This document shows, in pieces, positions 26,487 through 34,225 of a DNA stretch of 64,000 nucleotides. Numbering within the stretch: the stretch's first letter is position 1; each line of letters starts with the position of its first letter. Source of the DNA: an uncultured Opitutia bacterium (GTDB lineage Bacteria > Verrucomicrobiota > Verrucomicrobiia > Opitutales > Opitutaceae); contig CALFZM010000282.1 of the NCBI GenBank assembly GCA_937952235.1, forward strand, positions 1 through 64,000, in the 5' to 3' direction. The notes beneath the pieces are model-generated. The model ran no database searches and had not been told where the DNA came from. It saw nothing but the letters and a program-made list of their open reading frames with translations. The position numbers and the translations under genes were made by a program.

Positions 26487-28070
26487 ATGCGATTCCTTTC
26501 AACCCTCCTGGCTGGATTCACCCTGGCCGTGGCTGTCGGCCGCGCCGCCTCTCCCTCCCGGCCCAACATTCTCTTCATCTTTTCCGACGATCACGCGCAG
26601 CACGCAATCGGCGCCTACGGTTCCAAGGTCAATCAGACGCCGCATCTGGATCGCATGGCGCGGGGCGGCACGCGGTTCGAGCACGCCTTCGTCACCAACT
26701 CCATCTGCACCCCCAGCCGGGCGGTGGTGCTGACCGGGAAGTACTCGCACGCCAACGGGGTGCCCGTCTTCAACGTCTTCGACGGTGGCCAGCCGCATGT
26801 GGCGAAGATGCTGCAGGCGGCCGGCTATCACACGGGCATGGTCGGCAAGTGGCACCTCGGCAGCATGCCCACGGGCTTCGACCGCTGGATCATCCTTCCC
26901 GGGCAGGGCATCTACTTCAACCCGGACTTCCTCACGCCGCACGGCCGCGTGACGATCGAGGGCCACACCACGCCGCTGACCACGCAGCTCGGCATCGAAT
27001 TCCTGGAGTCGCGTCCGAAGGACCGGCCGTTCTTCCTGATGCTGCACCACAAGGCTCCGCATCGCCCTTGGGAACCCGACGCGAAGAACCAGGCTTTGTT
27101 CAAGGACAGGGTCATCCCCGAACCGGCCACGCTGTGGGACGATTATGCCACGCGGCCGGCCGCCCTGCCGGAAAACCAGCAGACGGTGGCCAACGACCTC
27201 ACCCGGCGGGATCTCAAGCTTACGCCTCCGGCCGGCCTCGCTCCCGGGCCCGAGCTGCAGAAATGGCTCCAGACGAAGCCGACCGAGGTTGAGGTCACGC
27301 AGCCCGATGGCTCGAAGCGCGTGCTCACCGGTCGCGAGCTGGTGCGGTGGAAATACCAGCGCTACATGCAGGATTACCTGGCGTGCGTGCAGGGCGTCGA
27401 CGACAGCATCGGCGAGGTGCTCGACTACCTGGATCGCACCGGGCTGGCCCAGAACACCGTCGTGATCTACAGCGCTGACAACGGCTGGTATCTCGGCGAC
27501 CTCGGCATGTACGACAAGCGGTTCATGTACGAACCCGGCCTGCACATTCCCCTCATCGCCCGGGGCCCGGGCGTGCGGGCCGGCGCGGTGACGCCGCTGT
27601 TCGCGCTCAATGCCGACTTCGCGCCCACGTTTCTCGAGCTCGCCGGGGTCAAGGTGCCGGCCGACATGCACGGCCGTTCGCTCGTACCCCTGCTGCGCGG
27701 TGAACGACCGGCTGACTGGCGCACCGCGGTCTACTACCGTTATTATCACGATCCCGGCCACCACAACACCCGCGCGCACTACGGCGTGCGCACGGCGACC
27801 CACAAGCTGATCCACTATTGGAAAAAGGACGCGTGGGAGCTCTACGATCTCACCCGCGATCCCACCGAGCAGCGAAATCTCGCGGCCGACGCCTCCCAGG
27901 CCGCGACGATGAGCCGGCTGAAGGGAGAAATCGTGCGCCTGCAACGGGAGCTGGGCGACACGGGCCAGTTCGCCGACGCGATCCCGCGCGACGGAGTCGA
28001 CGCCCCGGTCAACGTTCCCCGTTTGGGCCGCAAGTCAGTGCGGGAGGCAATCGCCGCCGCGCAACCCTGA
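26487..28070 (+). CDS. Type I sulfatase, glucosamine-6-sulfatase/heparan-type
   Basis: A 527-residue exported sulfatase with the signal MRFLSTLLAGFTLAVAVGRA. FIFSDDHAQHAIGAYG (Asp34-35) starts the metal site. ICTPSRAVVLTGKYSHANGV holds the formylglycine motif CTPSR with Cys74 and Arg78. The YSADNGWYLGDLG segment fits the N-acetylglucosamine-6-sulfatase/choline-sulfatase-like branch, distinct from the two earlier sulfatases. It would desulfate a sulfated sugar in the periplasm. Its own maturase is not in the window. Confidence 0.92.
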   Translation: MRFLSTLLAGFTLAVAVGRAASPSRPNILFIFSDDHAQHAIGAYGSKVNQTPHLDRMARGGTRFEHAFVTNSICTPSRAVVLTGKYSHANGVPVFNVFDGGQPHVAKMLQAAGYHTGMVGKWHLGSMPTGFDRWIILPGQGIYFNPDFLTPHGRVTIEGHTTPLTTQLGIEFLESRPKDRPFFLMLHHKAPHRPWEPDAKNQALFKDRVIPEPATLWDDYATRPAALPENQQTVANDLTRRDLKLTPPAGLAPGPELQKWLQTKPTEVEVTQPDGSKRVLTGRELVRWKYQRYMQDYLACVQGVDDSIGEVLDYLDRTGLAQNTVVIYSADNGWYLGDLGMYDKRFMYEPGLHIPLIARGPGVRAGAVTPLFALNADFAPTFLELAGVKVPADMHGRSLVPLLRGERPADWRTAVYYRYYHDPGHHNTRAHYGVRTATHKLIHYWKKDAWELYDLTRDPTEQRNLAADASQAATMSRLKGEIVRLQRELGDTGQFADAIPRDGVDAPVNVPRLGRKSVREAIAAAQP

Positions 28071-28119
28071 GCCGATACCGCGCAGCTGCCCCTCGGGTGA
28101 AGGCGGCCGCGCGTGGCGA

Positions 28120-28195
28120 GGTGGCGCGGCTTGTCCCCAAGCCGCTGCGGATCGGTCCGTCGCGCGTCAGCCGCCTGGGGACAGGCGGCTCCACC
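28120..28195. repeat. REPIN-like double-hairpin repeat, copy C
   Basis: 76 bp with halves GCGGCTTGTCCCCAAGCCGC and AGCCGCCTGGGGACAGGCGGCT, the central CGGATCGGTCCG, ending GCTCCACC. Both hairpins are essentially perfect. It lies between the convergent sulfatase and sigma-factor genes. Confidence 0.85.
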
Positions 28196-28245
28196 CAATG
28201 GGCTGCTGTCCGCTACCCCTTGGGGCGCGAAATGCCCCACGGGTG

Positions 28246-29025
28246 TCAGCGCTGGCGGGCGGCACGGATCACCCGCTCGAGCTTGCGGACGGCTTCCTTG
28301 TGGATCTGGCAGACGCGCGTCTCGGTGATGCCGAAGACCTGGCCGATCTCGGCGAATCGCATCCCTTCGTAATAATACATCGACAGGACGCGCTGCTGGT
28401 TCTCGGGCAGCGCCCCCATGCGATCGGCGAGCAACTGGAGCAGCTCCGAGTGTTCCAGGCGGTCCTGCACCGAGGTCTGCTCGGCATCCGCGATCGCCTC
28501 GTGCAGGGCCGAGCTCGAGTCCGCGTCGGTGTCCACGGGCGCGTCCAGCGACAGCAGCCGAACTGGAGTGGTGAACCCGCGCCAGCGCTCGAGTTCGGCC
28601 ACGGAAATCTTCAACCGTGCGCTCAACTCACGATCCGTCGGGGTGCGTCCCAGCTCCTGTTCCGCCTCGAGGATGGCCTGCTGGATCTTGCGCGCCCGCG
28701 AACGGGAGCTGCGCGAGCAGGGATCGAGGCGGCGGAGTTCGTCGAGAATTGCCCCGCGGATGCGAAGGCACACGTACCCGGGAAACGAGTTGGCCTGGGA
28801 GGGGTCGAAGCGCTCGACCGCGGCGACGAGCCCGGTCACGCCGGCGCTGTACAACTCGTCGATGTCGGCATGGGGCGGCAGCGAGCGCCGGATCTTGGCG
28901 AGCACCTGCGCGACCAGGGGCAGAAATCGTTCGATCCGCTCATTTCGCTCATCTTGGTCCGCATTCCGTCGATACGAGGAGGTACGGGAGTCGGCGAGCA
29001 GGGCGGCGGGAGAGGAAGCACTCAT
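28246..29025 (-). CDS. fliA: RNA polymerase sigma factor of the FliA/WhiG (sigma-28) family
   Basis: A 259-residue sigma factor. Region 2 is ~30-100 (DIDELYSAGVTGLVAAVERFDPSQ then SFPGYVCLRIRGAILDELR), region 3 is ~110-170, and region 4 is ~200-255 (LPENQQRVLSMYYYEGMRFAEIGQVFGITETRVCQIHKEAVRKL). The RGAILDELR and ETRVCQ motifs are typical of flagellar sigma-28. It should direct late flagellar and chemotaxis genes from TAAA-N15-GCCGATAA promoters. A good match to such a promoter lies ~640 bp away at 29662. No flagellar structural genes or FlgM are in the window. Confidence 0.93.
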   Translation of the reverse strand: MSASSPAALLADSRTSSYRRNADQDERNERIERFLPLVAQVLAKIRRSLPPHADIDELYSAGVTGLVAAVERFDPSQANSFPGYVCLRIRGAILDELRRLDPCSRSSRSRARKIQQAILEAEQELGRTPTDRELSARLKISVAELERWRGFTTPVRLLSLDAPVDTDADSSSALHEAIADAEQTSVQDRLEHSELLQLLADRMGALPENQQRVLSMYYYEGMRFAEIGQVFGITETRVCQIHKEAVRKLERVIRAARQR

Positions 29026-29350
29026 GCCCGCCCGTTTCGCTAAACCCGCGCCAAGAATTTCAGGGTGGCCGTACGTGTTTCTACGGAAGCTACTTAGAGA
29101 GCGCTTTTTTTCCGGCGGACAAATTTTCCCGCGGTGCGGTGCGTCCGGGGACTGGGAGGCGGAAGAATTTGCCTACCGCCGTTTTCGAGGGAAGCGGGGG
29201 TGCCTGCCGGCTCCGAAGTGGGCGGTTGGTTCGTCGCGCGGCCGCGTAAGGGGCGGGCGCTTTCCGCGCGCCGACGGTGCTACGTAAATTCCGGAAGGCA
29301 CGCGATTCGTTCGCGACAACCGTCGGGAAAACCCCCAAGAGTGATCGGGT
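29026..29350. other. Intergenic region between sigma-28 and small ORF
   Basis: 325 bp with no convincing gene. On the minus strand, TGGCGCG-N4-TAGC (about 29041-29055) resembles a sigma-54 -24/-12 element but is very near the sigma-factor start. An A/T-poor run with a T7 stretch near 29105 is the only other visible feature. Confidence 0.4.
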
Positions 29351-29599
29351 ATGAGTTCCGCGGTGCGTCAGATTCAGGTGGTGCAGAGCGAGATTGCGGC
29401 CAACCGGTTATTGGCGGAGGGATGGGTTTATCTGCAGTCGGTTCCGGGTCCCGGAGGGTTGTCTCATGTACTCGGTCACGAGACGCCCGCGACGCACGAC
29501 GACCGCAAGGTGCGGGTACTCCGGGAAGCGATTCCGGTCTCCCGCGGAATCGGCCTGTCGGCCGCCGCCGTCCCTCCTCCGCCCCCGCGGATTTCCTGA
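29351..29599 (+). CDS. Small protein, possible gene
   Basis: 82 residues starting MSSAVRQIQVVQSEIAANRL. The first ~45 residues (LLAEGWVYLQSVPGPGGLSHVLG) have a plausible compact alpha/beta pattern, while the tail is Pro/Ala-rich (AAAVPPPPPRIS). No family is recognised. It is divergent from the sigma-28 gene and upstream of a sigma-28-type promoter. The hydrophobic pattern favours a real gene, but no ribosome site is visible and the tail could be non-coding. Confidence 0.45.
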   Translation: MSSAVRQIQVVQSEIAANRLLAEGWVYLQSVPGPGGLSHVLGHETPATHDDRKVRVLREAIPVSRGIGLSAAAVPPPPPRIS

Positions 29600-29661
29600 A
29601 TTCGCACGATCCGTGCCCCAGCATGGGCGTGAAAATACCCCCGGCTTCCCGCCGTCTTCCC

Positions 29662-29688
29662 TAAAGCGTCTCTTCGAACGTGCGATAA
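29662..29688 (+). promoter_or_regulatory. Sigma-28 (FliA)-type promoter
   Basis: TAAAGCGT at 29662-29669, an 11-bp spacer, then TGCGATAA at 29681-29688. The consensus is TAAAGTTT-N11-GCCGATAA; 12 of 16 bases match, with exact spacing and the key TAAA and CGATAA blocks intact. It lies ~45 bp upstream of the ATG at 29734, in a window that also encodes the sigma factor. Confidence 0.7.
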
Positions 29689-29733
29689 ACTTTCAAGGCT
29701 GCCATCCCTGGCGCCGCTTTCCCCGATTTGCCC

Positions 29734-30009
29734 ATGATTCAGCCCACGTTGCCCGGTGAAGAAACCAGCGCCGCTGCGGGTCCGGGGCCCGCCTCCGCCG
29801 GCGCCACCGACCTTGCGTTCGAGATCAGCGCGCAGCGGAAGGAGGAAACGGCTTGGACCGTGGTGGCCCGGCTGCGGCATGAGGACGACGCGAAGGCGGC
29901 CTTGTGGGCGCTGGTTTTCACCGGCCAGTACGCGGCGGTGGTGGTTCGTCGCGCGGGCGCCACCGCGCTGGTGGCCGAGTGGCCCGCGGGCCTGTCGGCG
30001 CTGCACTGA
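29734..30009 (+). CDS. Small protein downstream of a sigma-28-type promoter
   Basis: 91 residues, no recognised domain. A low-complexity Gly/Ala/Pro N-terminus (~1-25) is followed by an alpha/beta core (LAFEISAQRKEETAWTVVAR, AALWALVFTGQYAAVVVRR). It has no signal peptide or membrane helix. ATG 29734 is preferred to the TTG two codons earlier. The promoter suggests a flagellar-regulon member. It ends 14 bp from the convergent DUF4105 gene. Confidence 0.65.
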   Translation: MIQPTLPGEETSAAAGPGPASAGATDLAFEISAQRKEETAWTVVARLRHEDDAKAALWALVFTGQYAAVVVRRAGATALVAEWPAGLSALH

Positions 30010-30023
30010 AGCGCCGCGCCAGA

Positions 30024-31019
30024 TCAGATCCCCGGCAACCCGCGGCGGATCCGGTCGGAAAAGTCCTCCGCGGTGTCCGCGGCGCGTGCCGCCGGCGTGA
30101 TGAGGCTTCGCCGCTTGAGCTCGGGCAGCGGAAGCTCGCGGGTGACATAGCCGAAGTCGTACAGCCGCCCGTCGACATGCCCGTTGGCGAGCATGCGCCA
30201 GTCCCACGGGTCGGGCACCTCGGCGCGGCGCACGTGCTGGCGGATGGTGGTGCTGCAGTTGGTCAGCAGGGAGTGATACCACTCGGGCCGGCCGCGGAGC
30301 GAATTGGCGGTCCGCAGATAATCCAGGAACATCGCGCGGGCGACCTCCGGCGTGGCGGTGAGCCGGTAGAGATAGACGTCGTTGTCCGGCCGGATGCCGG
30401 TGCGCAGGCGCACCACATCGCGCTCATCGGCGAACACGTAGATCAGCTCGTAGCGGCGAAACATCCCGGCGAGTGCGGAGTACTCCTCGCCCGCCTCCCG
30501 GCGCGCCTCGATCGAGACGCACAGCCGCCCCTCCGGTCCAAAGTCGAACGTGAGCATGGTATGGCAGACATGGCGCGAGCCCCAGTATGTCATCACCAGA
30601 TCGAGGTGCCGCAGTTGCGAGAGGTGGTGCGTCCGTGTCTCCCATCGCGGCGTGTAGTCCGTGAGCGAGCGCCACGCGAAGTGGCGCACGTTGTGCACCG
30701 TGACGCGGTCGCCCGCGGTTTCGGCCCAGGCCGTGCGCTCGATCTCCGGCAGCCAGGCGCGGTCGTTGCGCGGCGGCAGCAGGCTCCAGGCGCCAAGCGC
30801 GAGCGCGGGGACCACCGGCCAGGCGAGGGGCGCCCAGGCGCGGCGTCGCACCAGCCAGGCGCCGGCGCCGGAGGCGACGATGAGCGCGAGCGCGGCCGGC
30901 GCGGAAATCTGCCAGACGGCCAGCGTCGCCCAAACCAGCACGAGGACGGTCGCCGCCCCCGCGGCCCAGCGTCCTGCACGCATCCGCGGCGGCACGGGCG
31001 GGGCAGCTTCGCGAGTCAT
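30024..31019 (-). CDS. DUF4105 / Lnb N-terminal periplasmic domain membrane protein
   Basis: A 331-residue protein with three N-terminal membrane segments (~16-38, 41-57, 63-81). The extracytoplasmic domain is of the DUF4105 family, found in the bacterial Lnb lipoprotein N-acyltransferase. Candidate active residues are His150/His153 (WGSRHVCHTMLTFDF) and Cys255 (LLTNCSTTIRQHV). Both lie where a Cys/His hydrolase-type site is expected. It follows the 359-residue kinase-fold candidate by 29 bp on the same strand. A lipoprotein or envelope-lipid acyl-transfer role is possible; no closer assignment can be made. Confidence 0.83.
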   Translation of the reverse strand: MTREAAPPVPPRMRAGRWAAGAATVLVLVWATLAVWQISAPAALALIVASGAGAWLVRRRAWAPLAWPVVPALALGAWSLLPPRNDRAWLPEIERTAWAETAGDRVTVHNVRHFAWRSLTDYTPRWETRTHHLSQLRHLDLVMTYWGSRHVCHTMLTFDFGPEGRLCVSIEARREAGEEYSALAGMFRRYELIYVFADERDVVRLRTGIRPDNDVYLYRLTATPEVARAMFLDYLRTANSLRGRPEWYHSLLTNCSTTIRQHVRRAEVPDPWDWRMLANGHVDGRLYDFGYVTRELPLPELKRRSLITPAARAADTAEDFSDRIRRGLPGI

Positions 31020-31048
31020 CGTAGTGTCGGGCCGGGAGGCGGAGCCGG

Positions 31049-32128
31049 TCACTCCGGCACCAGCTCGGGCACCACCGGCCGGCCGATGTCGCGGCGGATC
31101 GACTCGAGGTTCTCGCGGATCAGCGCGCCCATGGATTCGCAGCGCAGGTAATCGTTGCGCTGGTAATGCTGCGCGAGGGCGGCGCGGAGGGAGTGCACGT
31201 GGTCGACCGGCGCGATGGGGTCGCGCGCCATGTGGTGCAGCAGCAGGCTCAGCCGCTCCGACGCGATCGCGGCCCGCTGCAGGATGAGCGTCTGCTCCTC
31301 GCGCTGGTACTGCCGCGCGGTCTCGCTGTGCAGGTGTTTCGTGCAGTACTGGACGAGCGGGCTGTTGTCCTTGAAGAACTGCGGGAGGTAGAAGTTCTTC
31401 CGCCCGTCGTAGCTCTGCTGGTCGAAGTCCATCGCGCGAATCCGGATCTGCGACTCCTCGAAGTCCGGCGTGATGACGAAGACGAAATTGTACGACCGCA
31501 TGTCGCCGAGGAGCCGCACGAAGCACCGCTCGTTGAATTTCACCAGCTCCTTCGCCACGCGGATCGGCTTCAGGTCGGGCCGCGCCAGCCAGTGCTGGAT
31601 GAACGTGTCGCCGGGGATCCCCGCCACGTGCTCCTCGACGAGGGTCCGGCCATGCAGGAGAAACTGCATCCGGTTCGGCGACAGCAGGTGCTCGAGCTCG
31701 ATGCCGTACACCCGCGACGCATCGGCCTGCTTCACGTAGAAGTAGTCCTGGTTGTCGTTGTACGCATTCACGATCCGCACCCGGAACGGCGTCGAATTGC
31801 CAAAGGTGCAGAAATCCACGCGGTCGACGTAGAGGTGGCTCACCACGGAGAGGTCGCCGTCGACCTTGAGCCACGCGTAGACCTCCTTCAGGTCCTCGTT
31901 CAGCGCGGACATCTCGCTGGCGTCGTAGATCACCGTGTCCCAGAGCGTGGGCCGGCCGGCGTCGTCCGTCAGCGGGATCACCTCCTGGAACGCCCGCAGG
32001 CGCTCGTACGTCACCGGCAGCTCGCGCTCGCGCTTGTAGCGCCGCAGGTAGCCGTGCAGCTCGGGCCCGACCGGGAAGCTCGGCTTCCGGCGGGTCGGCT
32101 GCTTCGTGGCGAAGCCCGGGTCGGTCAT
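31049..32128 (-). CDS. Unannotated protein with protein-kinase-like-fold motifs
   Basis: 359 residues, no signal peptide, so cytoplasmic. I know no named family, but in order it shows: a beta-strand Lys (FYVKQ, Lys133); a Glu-containing helix (YGIELEHLL, Glu144/146); a hinge-like RTLVEEHVAGIPGDTF; a catalytic-loop-like RLLGDMRSYNFVFV with Asp209 and Asn214 five residues later; and MDFDQ with Asp234/236 as a metal motif. This order matches aminoglycoside-phosphotransferase-type kinases (HGDLHxxN ... DFD). The C-terminal ~100 residues are helical. It precedes the DUF4105 gene by 29 bp and is divergent from a glycan-related membrane operon, suggesting phosphorylation of a small molecule or lipid-linked sugar. 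Confidence 0.8.
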   Translation of the reverse strand: MTDPGFATKQPTRRKPSFPVGPELHGYLRRYKRERELPVTYERLRAFQEVIPLTDDAGRPTLWDTVIYDASEMSALNEDLKEVYAWLKVDGDLSVVSHLYVDRVDFCTFGNSTPFRVRIVNAYNDNQDYFYVKQADASRVYGIELEHLLSPNRMQFLLHGRTLVEEHVAGIPGDTFIQHWLARPDLKPIRVAKELVKFNERCFVRLLGDMRSYNFVFVITPDFEESQIRIRAMDFDQQSYDGRKNFYLPQFFKDNSPLVQYCTKHLHSETARQYQREEQTLILQRAAIASERLSLLLHHMARDPIAPVDHVHSLRAALAQHYQRNDYLRCESMGALIRENLESIRRDIGRPVVPELVPE

Positions 32129-32201
32129 GGCGCGACCGTGACCGCCGCCCCGCCCCGACGCAACCTTGCGGCAGCCGGCGAAACGTGTTCGCTCGCGCGC
32201 G

Positions 32202-33773
32202 GTGCCGTCCTCCACAACCCAGCCTGCCGCCGTCCGCCGGCTCCTCCTCCTCGCGGGCGTGCTCGCGGTCGCGGCCTTCGCGTGGCTGGCGGGGCGGTTC
32301 TGGCACCCCTATTATGGCTTCACGCGGTTCGTGCAGCTCGATGCCGCGGACGCGGCCGCGGGCGTGCGCGAGGTCCGGGAGTATCCGGTGTTCACCTACG
32401 AGGGCTTCAACGGCTACGATGGCGCCGCGTACGTGCAGATTGCCCACCACCCGCTGCTCGACTCGCCGGAGCTGCAGCCCGCCCTGGGCAACGTGCCCTA
32501 CCGCGCCCGCCGCATCCTCGGCAGCGCGCTCGCCTGGCTGCTCTCCGCCGGCGACCCGGCGCGGATCGCCGGCACCTACGCGGCGTTGAACCTCGGCGTC
32601 TGGCTCGTCCTCGGCGTCCTGTTGTGGCGCGTGCTGCCGGTGGCGGGAGCCCGGGCGTTCGCGGCCTGGGCGGGCGTGATGTTCTCGGCCGGAGCCCTGC
32701 ACGCGGTGCGGCTCGCGCTGACGGATCTGCTCGCCGCGACCCTGGTCACGGCGGGCGTGGCGCTGGCGGAGCGGCAACGGCCTCGCCTGGGCGGGGCGGT
32801 GCTCGCGCTTTCCGGCCTCGCGCGTGAGACCGCCCTCGCCGCCGTCGCGGCGCTATGGCGTGGCCCGTGGGCGTCGCCCCGCGCGTGGGCCGGCAACGCC
32901 CTGCGCGCCGCCCTCGTCAGCCTCCCGCTCGCCGCGTGGATGGCCTATGTGCGCTGGCAGGCCGGCCCTGCGCCCCAGGGGCTGGGCAATTTTTCCTGGC
33001 CGGTGATCGGCTGGATCGAGAAATGGGGCGAGGTGTTCCGCGCCTACGGACAGCATCCGGAATTCCGGTGGCTCACGACCACCACGCTGCTGGCGCTGGC
33101 GGGCCTCACCGTCCAGGCGGTTTTCCTCCTCCGGCGCCGCCGCCTTGAAGACCCCTGGTGGCGGGTCGGAGCCACCGGCGTCGCGATGATGGTCATGCTC
33201 GGCACCGCGGTATGGGAGGGACATCCGGGAGCGGCGACGCGCGTGCTCCTGCCCATGGGCGTCGCGTTTGCCGTCCTGGCCGTGCGCCTCGGCGCCGGCT
33301 GGGGCTGGATCGCGGGCGGCGGGCTCACGGTTTTCAGCGGTGTCCTGGCGCTCTGGCATGTGCCGCAGGCGCAGGGTGAGCTGGCCGCGGGCCGTGGCGC
33401 CGACGGGGCCTACCTCGCGCGCCTGGACACCGGATGGTATGGGATCGAACGCGACGGCCGCAGCACCTGGGCGTGGAGTGGCAGCGGAGCGAAGCTCGTG
33501 GTCGAGACCGCGCCGCGCGACACCGCGTCGCGCACGTTCCGCGTGAAGGTCCGGACGATCGCCCCGCGCCCGGTCGAGGTGCACACGGCCGGCGAGGTGG
33601 TGTGGCGCGGCGAGGTGGCCGAGCGGCCGGCGTGGATCGAGTTTCGCGCCACCCCGCGCGAGCGCGGCCGGTTCGAGCTCGAGCTGCGGTCGGCCGCGGC
33701 TCCGCAGCGGGAAAACGACCACGCCGACGCGCGGGCCCTCGGCTTCGCCGTGTACGACGTCGAGGTGAAATGA
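32202..33773 (+). CDS. Polytopic membrane protein, glycopolymer-formation type, with C-terminal beta domain
   Basis: About 523 residues from the GTG at 32202 (a TTG at 32166 gives 535). Around ten membrane segments are visible. The first loop reads GFNGYDGAAYVQIA then RARRILGSALAWLL, the pattern of the AZOBR_p60025-like cell-surface glycopolymer family related to GT-C glycosyltransferases. The C-terminus from about 33430 is a soluble beta-sandwich (GWYGIERDGRSTWAWSG ... VVWRGEV ... AVYDVEVK) also found at the end of the 34222 protein. The stop overlaps the next start by four bases. Confidence 0.75.
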   Translation: MPSSTTQPAAVRRLLLLAGVLAVAAFAWLAGRFWHPYYGFTRFVQLDAADAAAGVREVREYPVFTYEGFNGYDGAAYVQIAHHPLLDSPELQPALGNVPYRARRILGSALAWLLSAGDPARIAGTYAALNLGVWLVLGVLLWRVLPVAGARAFAAWAGVMFSAGALHAVRLALTDLLAATLVTAGVALAERQRPRLGGAVLALSGLARETALAAVAALWRGPWASPRAWAGNALRAALVSLPLAAWMAYVRWQAGPAPQGLGNFSWPVIGWIEKWGEVFRAYGQHPEFRWLTTTTLLALAGLTVQAVFLLRRRRLEDPWWRVGATGVAMMVMLGTAVWEGHPGAATRVLLPMGVAFAVLAVRLGAGWGWIAGGGLTVFSGVLALWHVPQAQGELAAGRGADGAYLARLDTGWYGIERDGRSTWAWSGSGAKLVVETAPRDTASRTFRVKVRTIAPRPVEVHTAGEVVWRGEVAERPAWIEFRATPRERGRFELELRSAAAPQRENDHADARALGFAVYDVEVK

Positions 33774-34225
33774 ATCCGTTCCCCGGCCGCATCGGGCAGG
33801 TATGGCCCGCGATCGCCCTGCTCGCGCTCGCGGTGGTCGTGGGGGTCAATCTCGTCGCCACCGCGCGCCGGGTGCCGCCCCCTTCGCGCCTTCCCGCGCC
33901 GGTGCCGGCCGACAACGTCCGGCGGGCGGAGCGGCGGCTCGCCCCGCTTCGGGCCGCGCTGGACGCGCGGGGCGTGCCGGGACGCCTGGGATATATCGGC
34001 GATCTGCCCGCGGCGACGATGGGAGGCGACACCGCGGCGATGGAGCAGTACTTCCTCGCGCAGTTTGCCCTGCTGCCCCGCGTGCTGGAAACCGATCCGG
34101 CCCGCGGCACCTGGGCCGTGCTCAACGTGCTCCGGGTGCCGCCCGCGGAGCGGCTGCCGGAGGGCTTCACGGTCGTCGAGGAGTGCGGGCCCGGCGTCAT
34201 GCTCCTACGGCGCGTCGCCCCATGA
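33770..34225 (+). CDS. Small membrane-anchored protein of unknown function
   Basis: 151 residues with one N-terminal membrane helix (~13-32, WPAIALLALAVVVGVNLVA), then a soluble domain presumably outside the membrane. That domain ends in GFTVVEECGPGVMLLRRVAP. No family is recognised, but such anchored proteins often sit between glycosyltransferase-like genes. It is coupled at both ends (ATGA overlaps at 33770-33773 and 34222-34225), so the three products are probably made together and may form a complex. Confidence 0.72.
   Translation: MNPFPGRIGQVWPAIALLALAVVVGVNLVATARRVPPPSRLPAPVPADNVRRAERRLAPLRAALDARGVPGRLGYIGDLPAATMGGDTAAMEQYFLAQFALLPRVLETDPARGTWAVLNVLRVPPAERLPEGFTVVEECGPGVMLLRRVAP

Noticed and set aside
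29281..29312. Second sigma-28-like promoter (GTAAATTCC ... GCGATTCG)
   Set aside because: The spacing is two bases short and the -10 part lacks the final TAA, so it fails the consensus.
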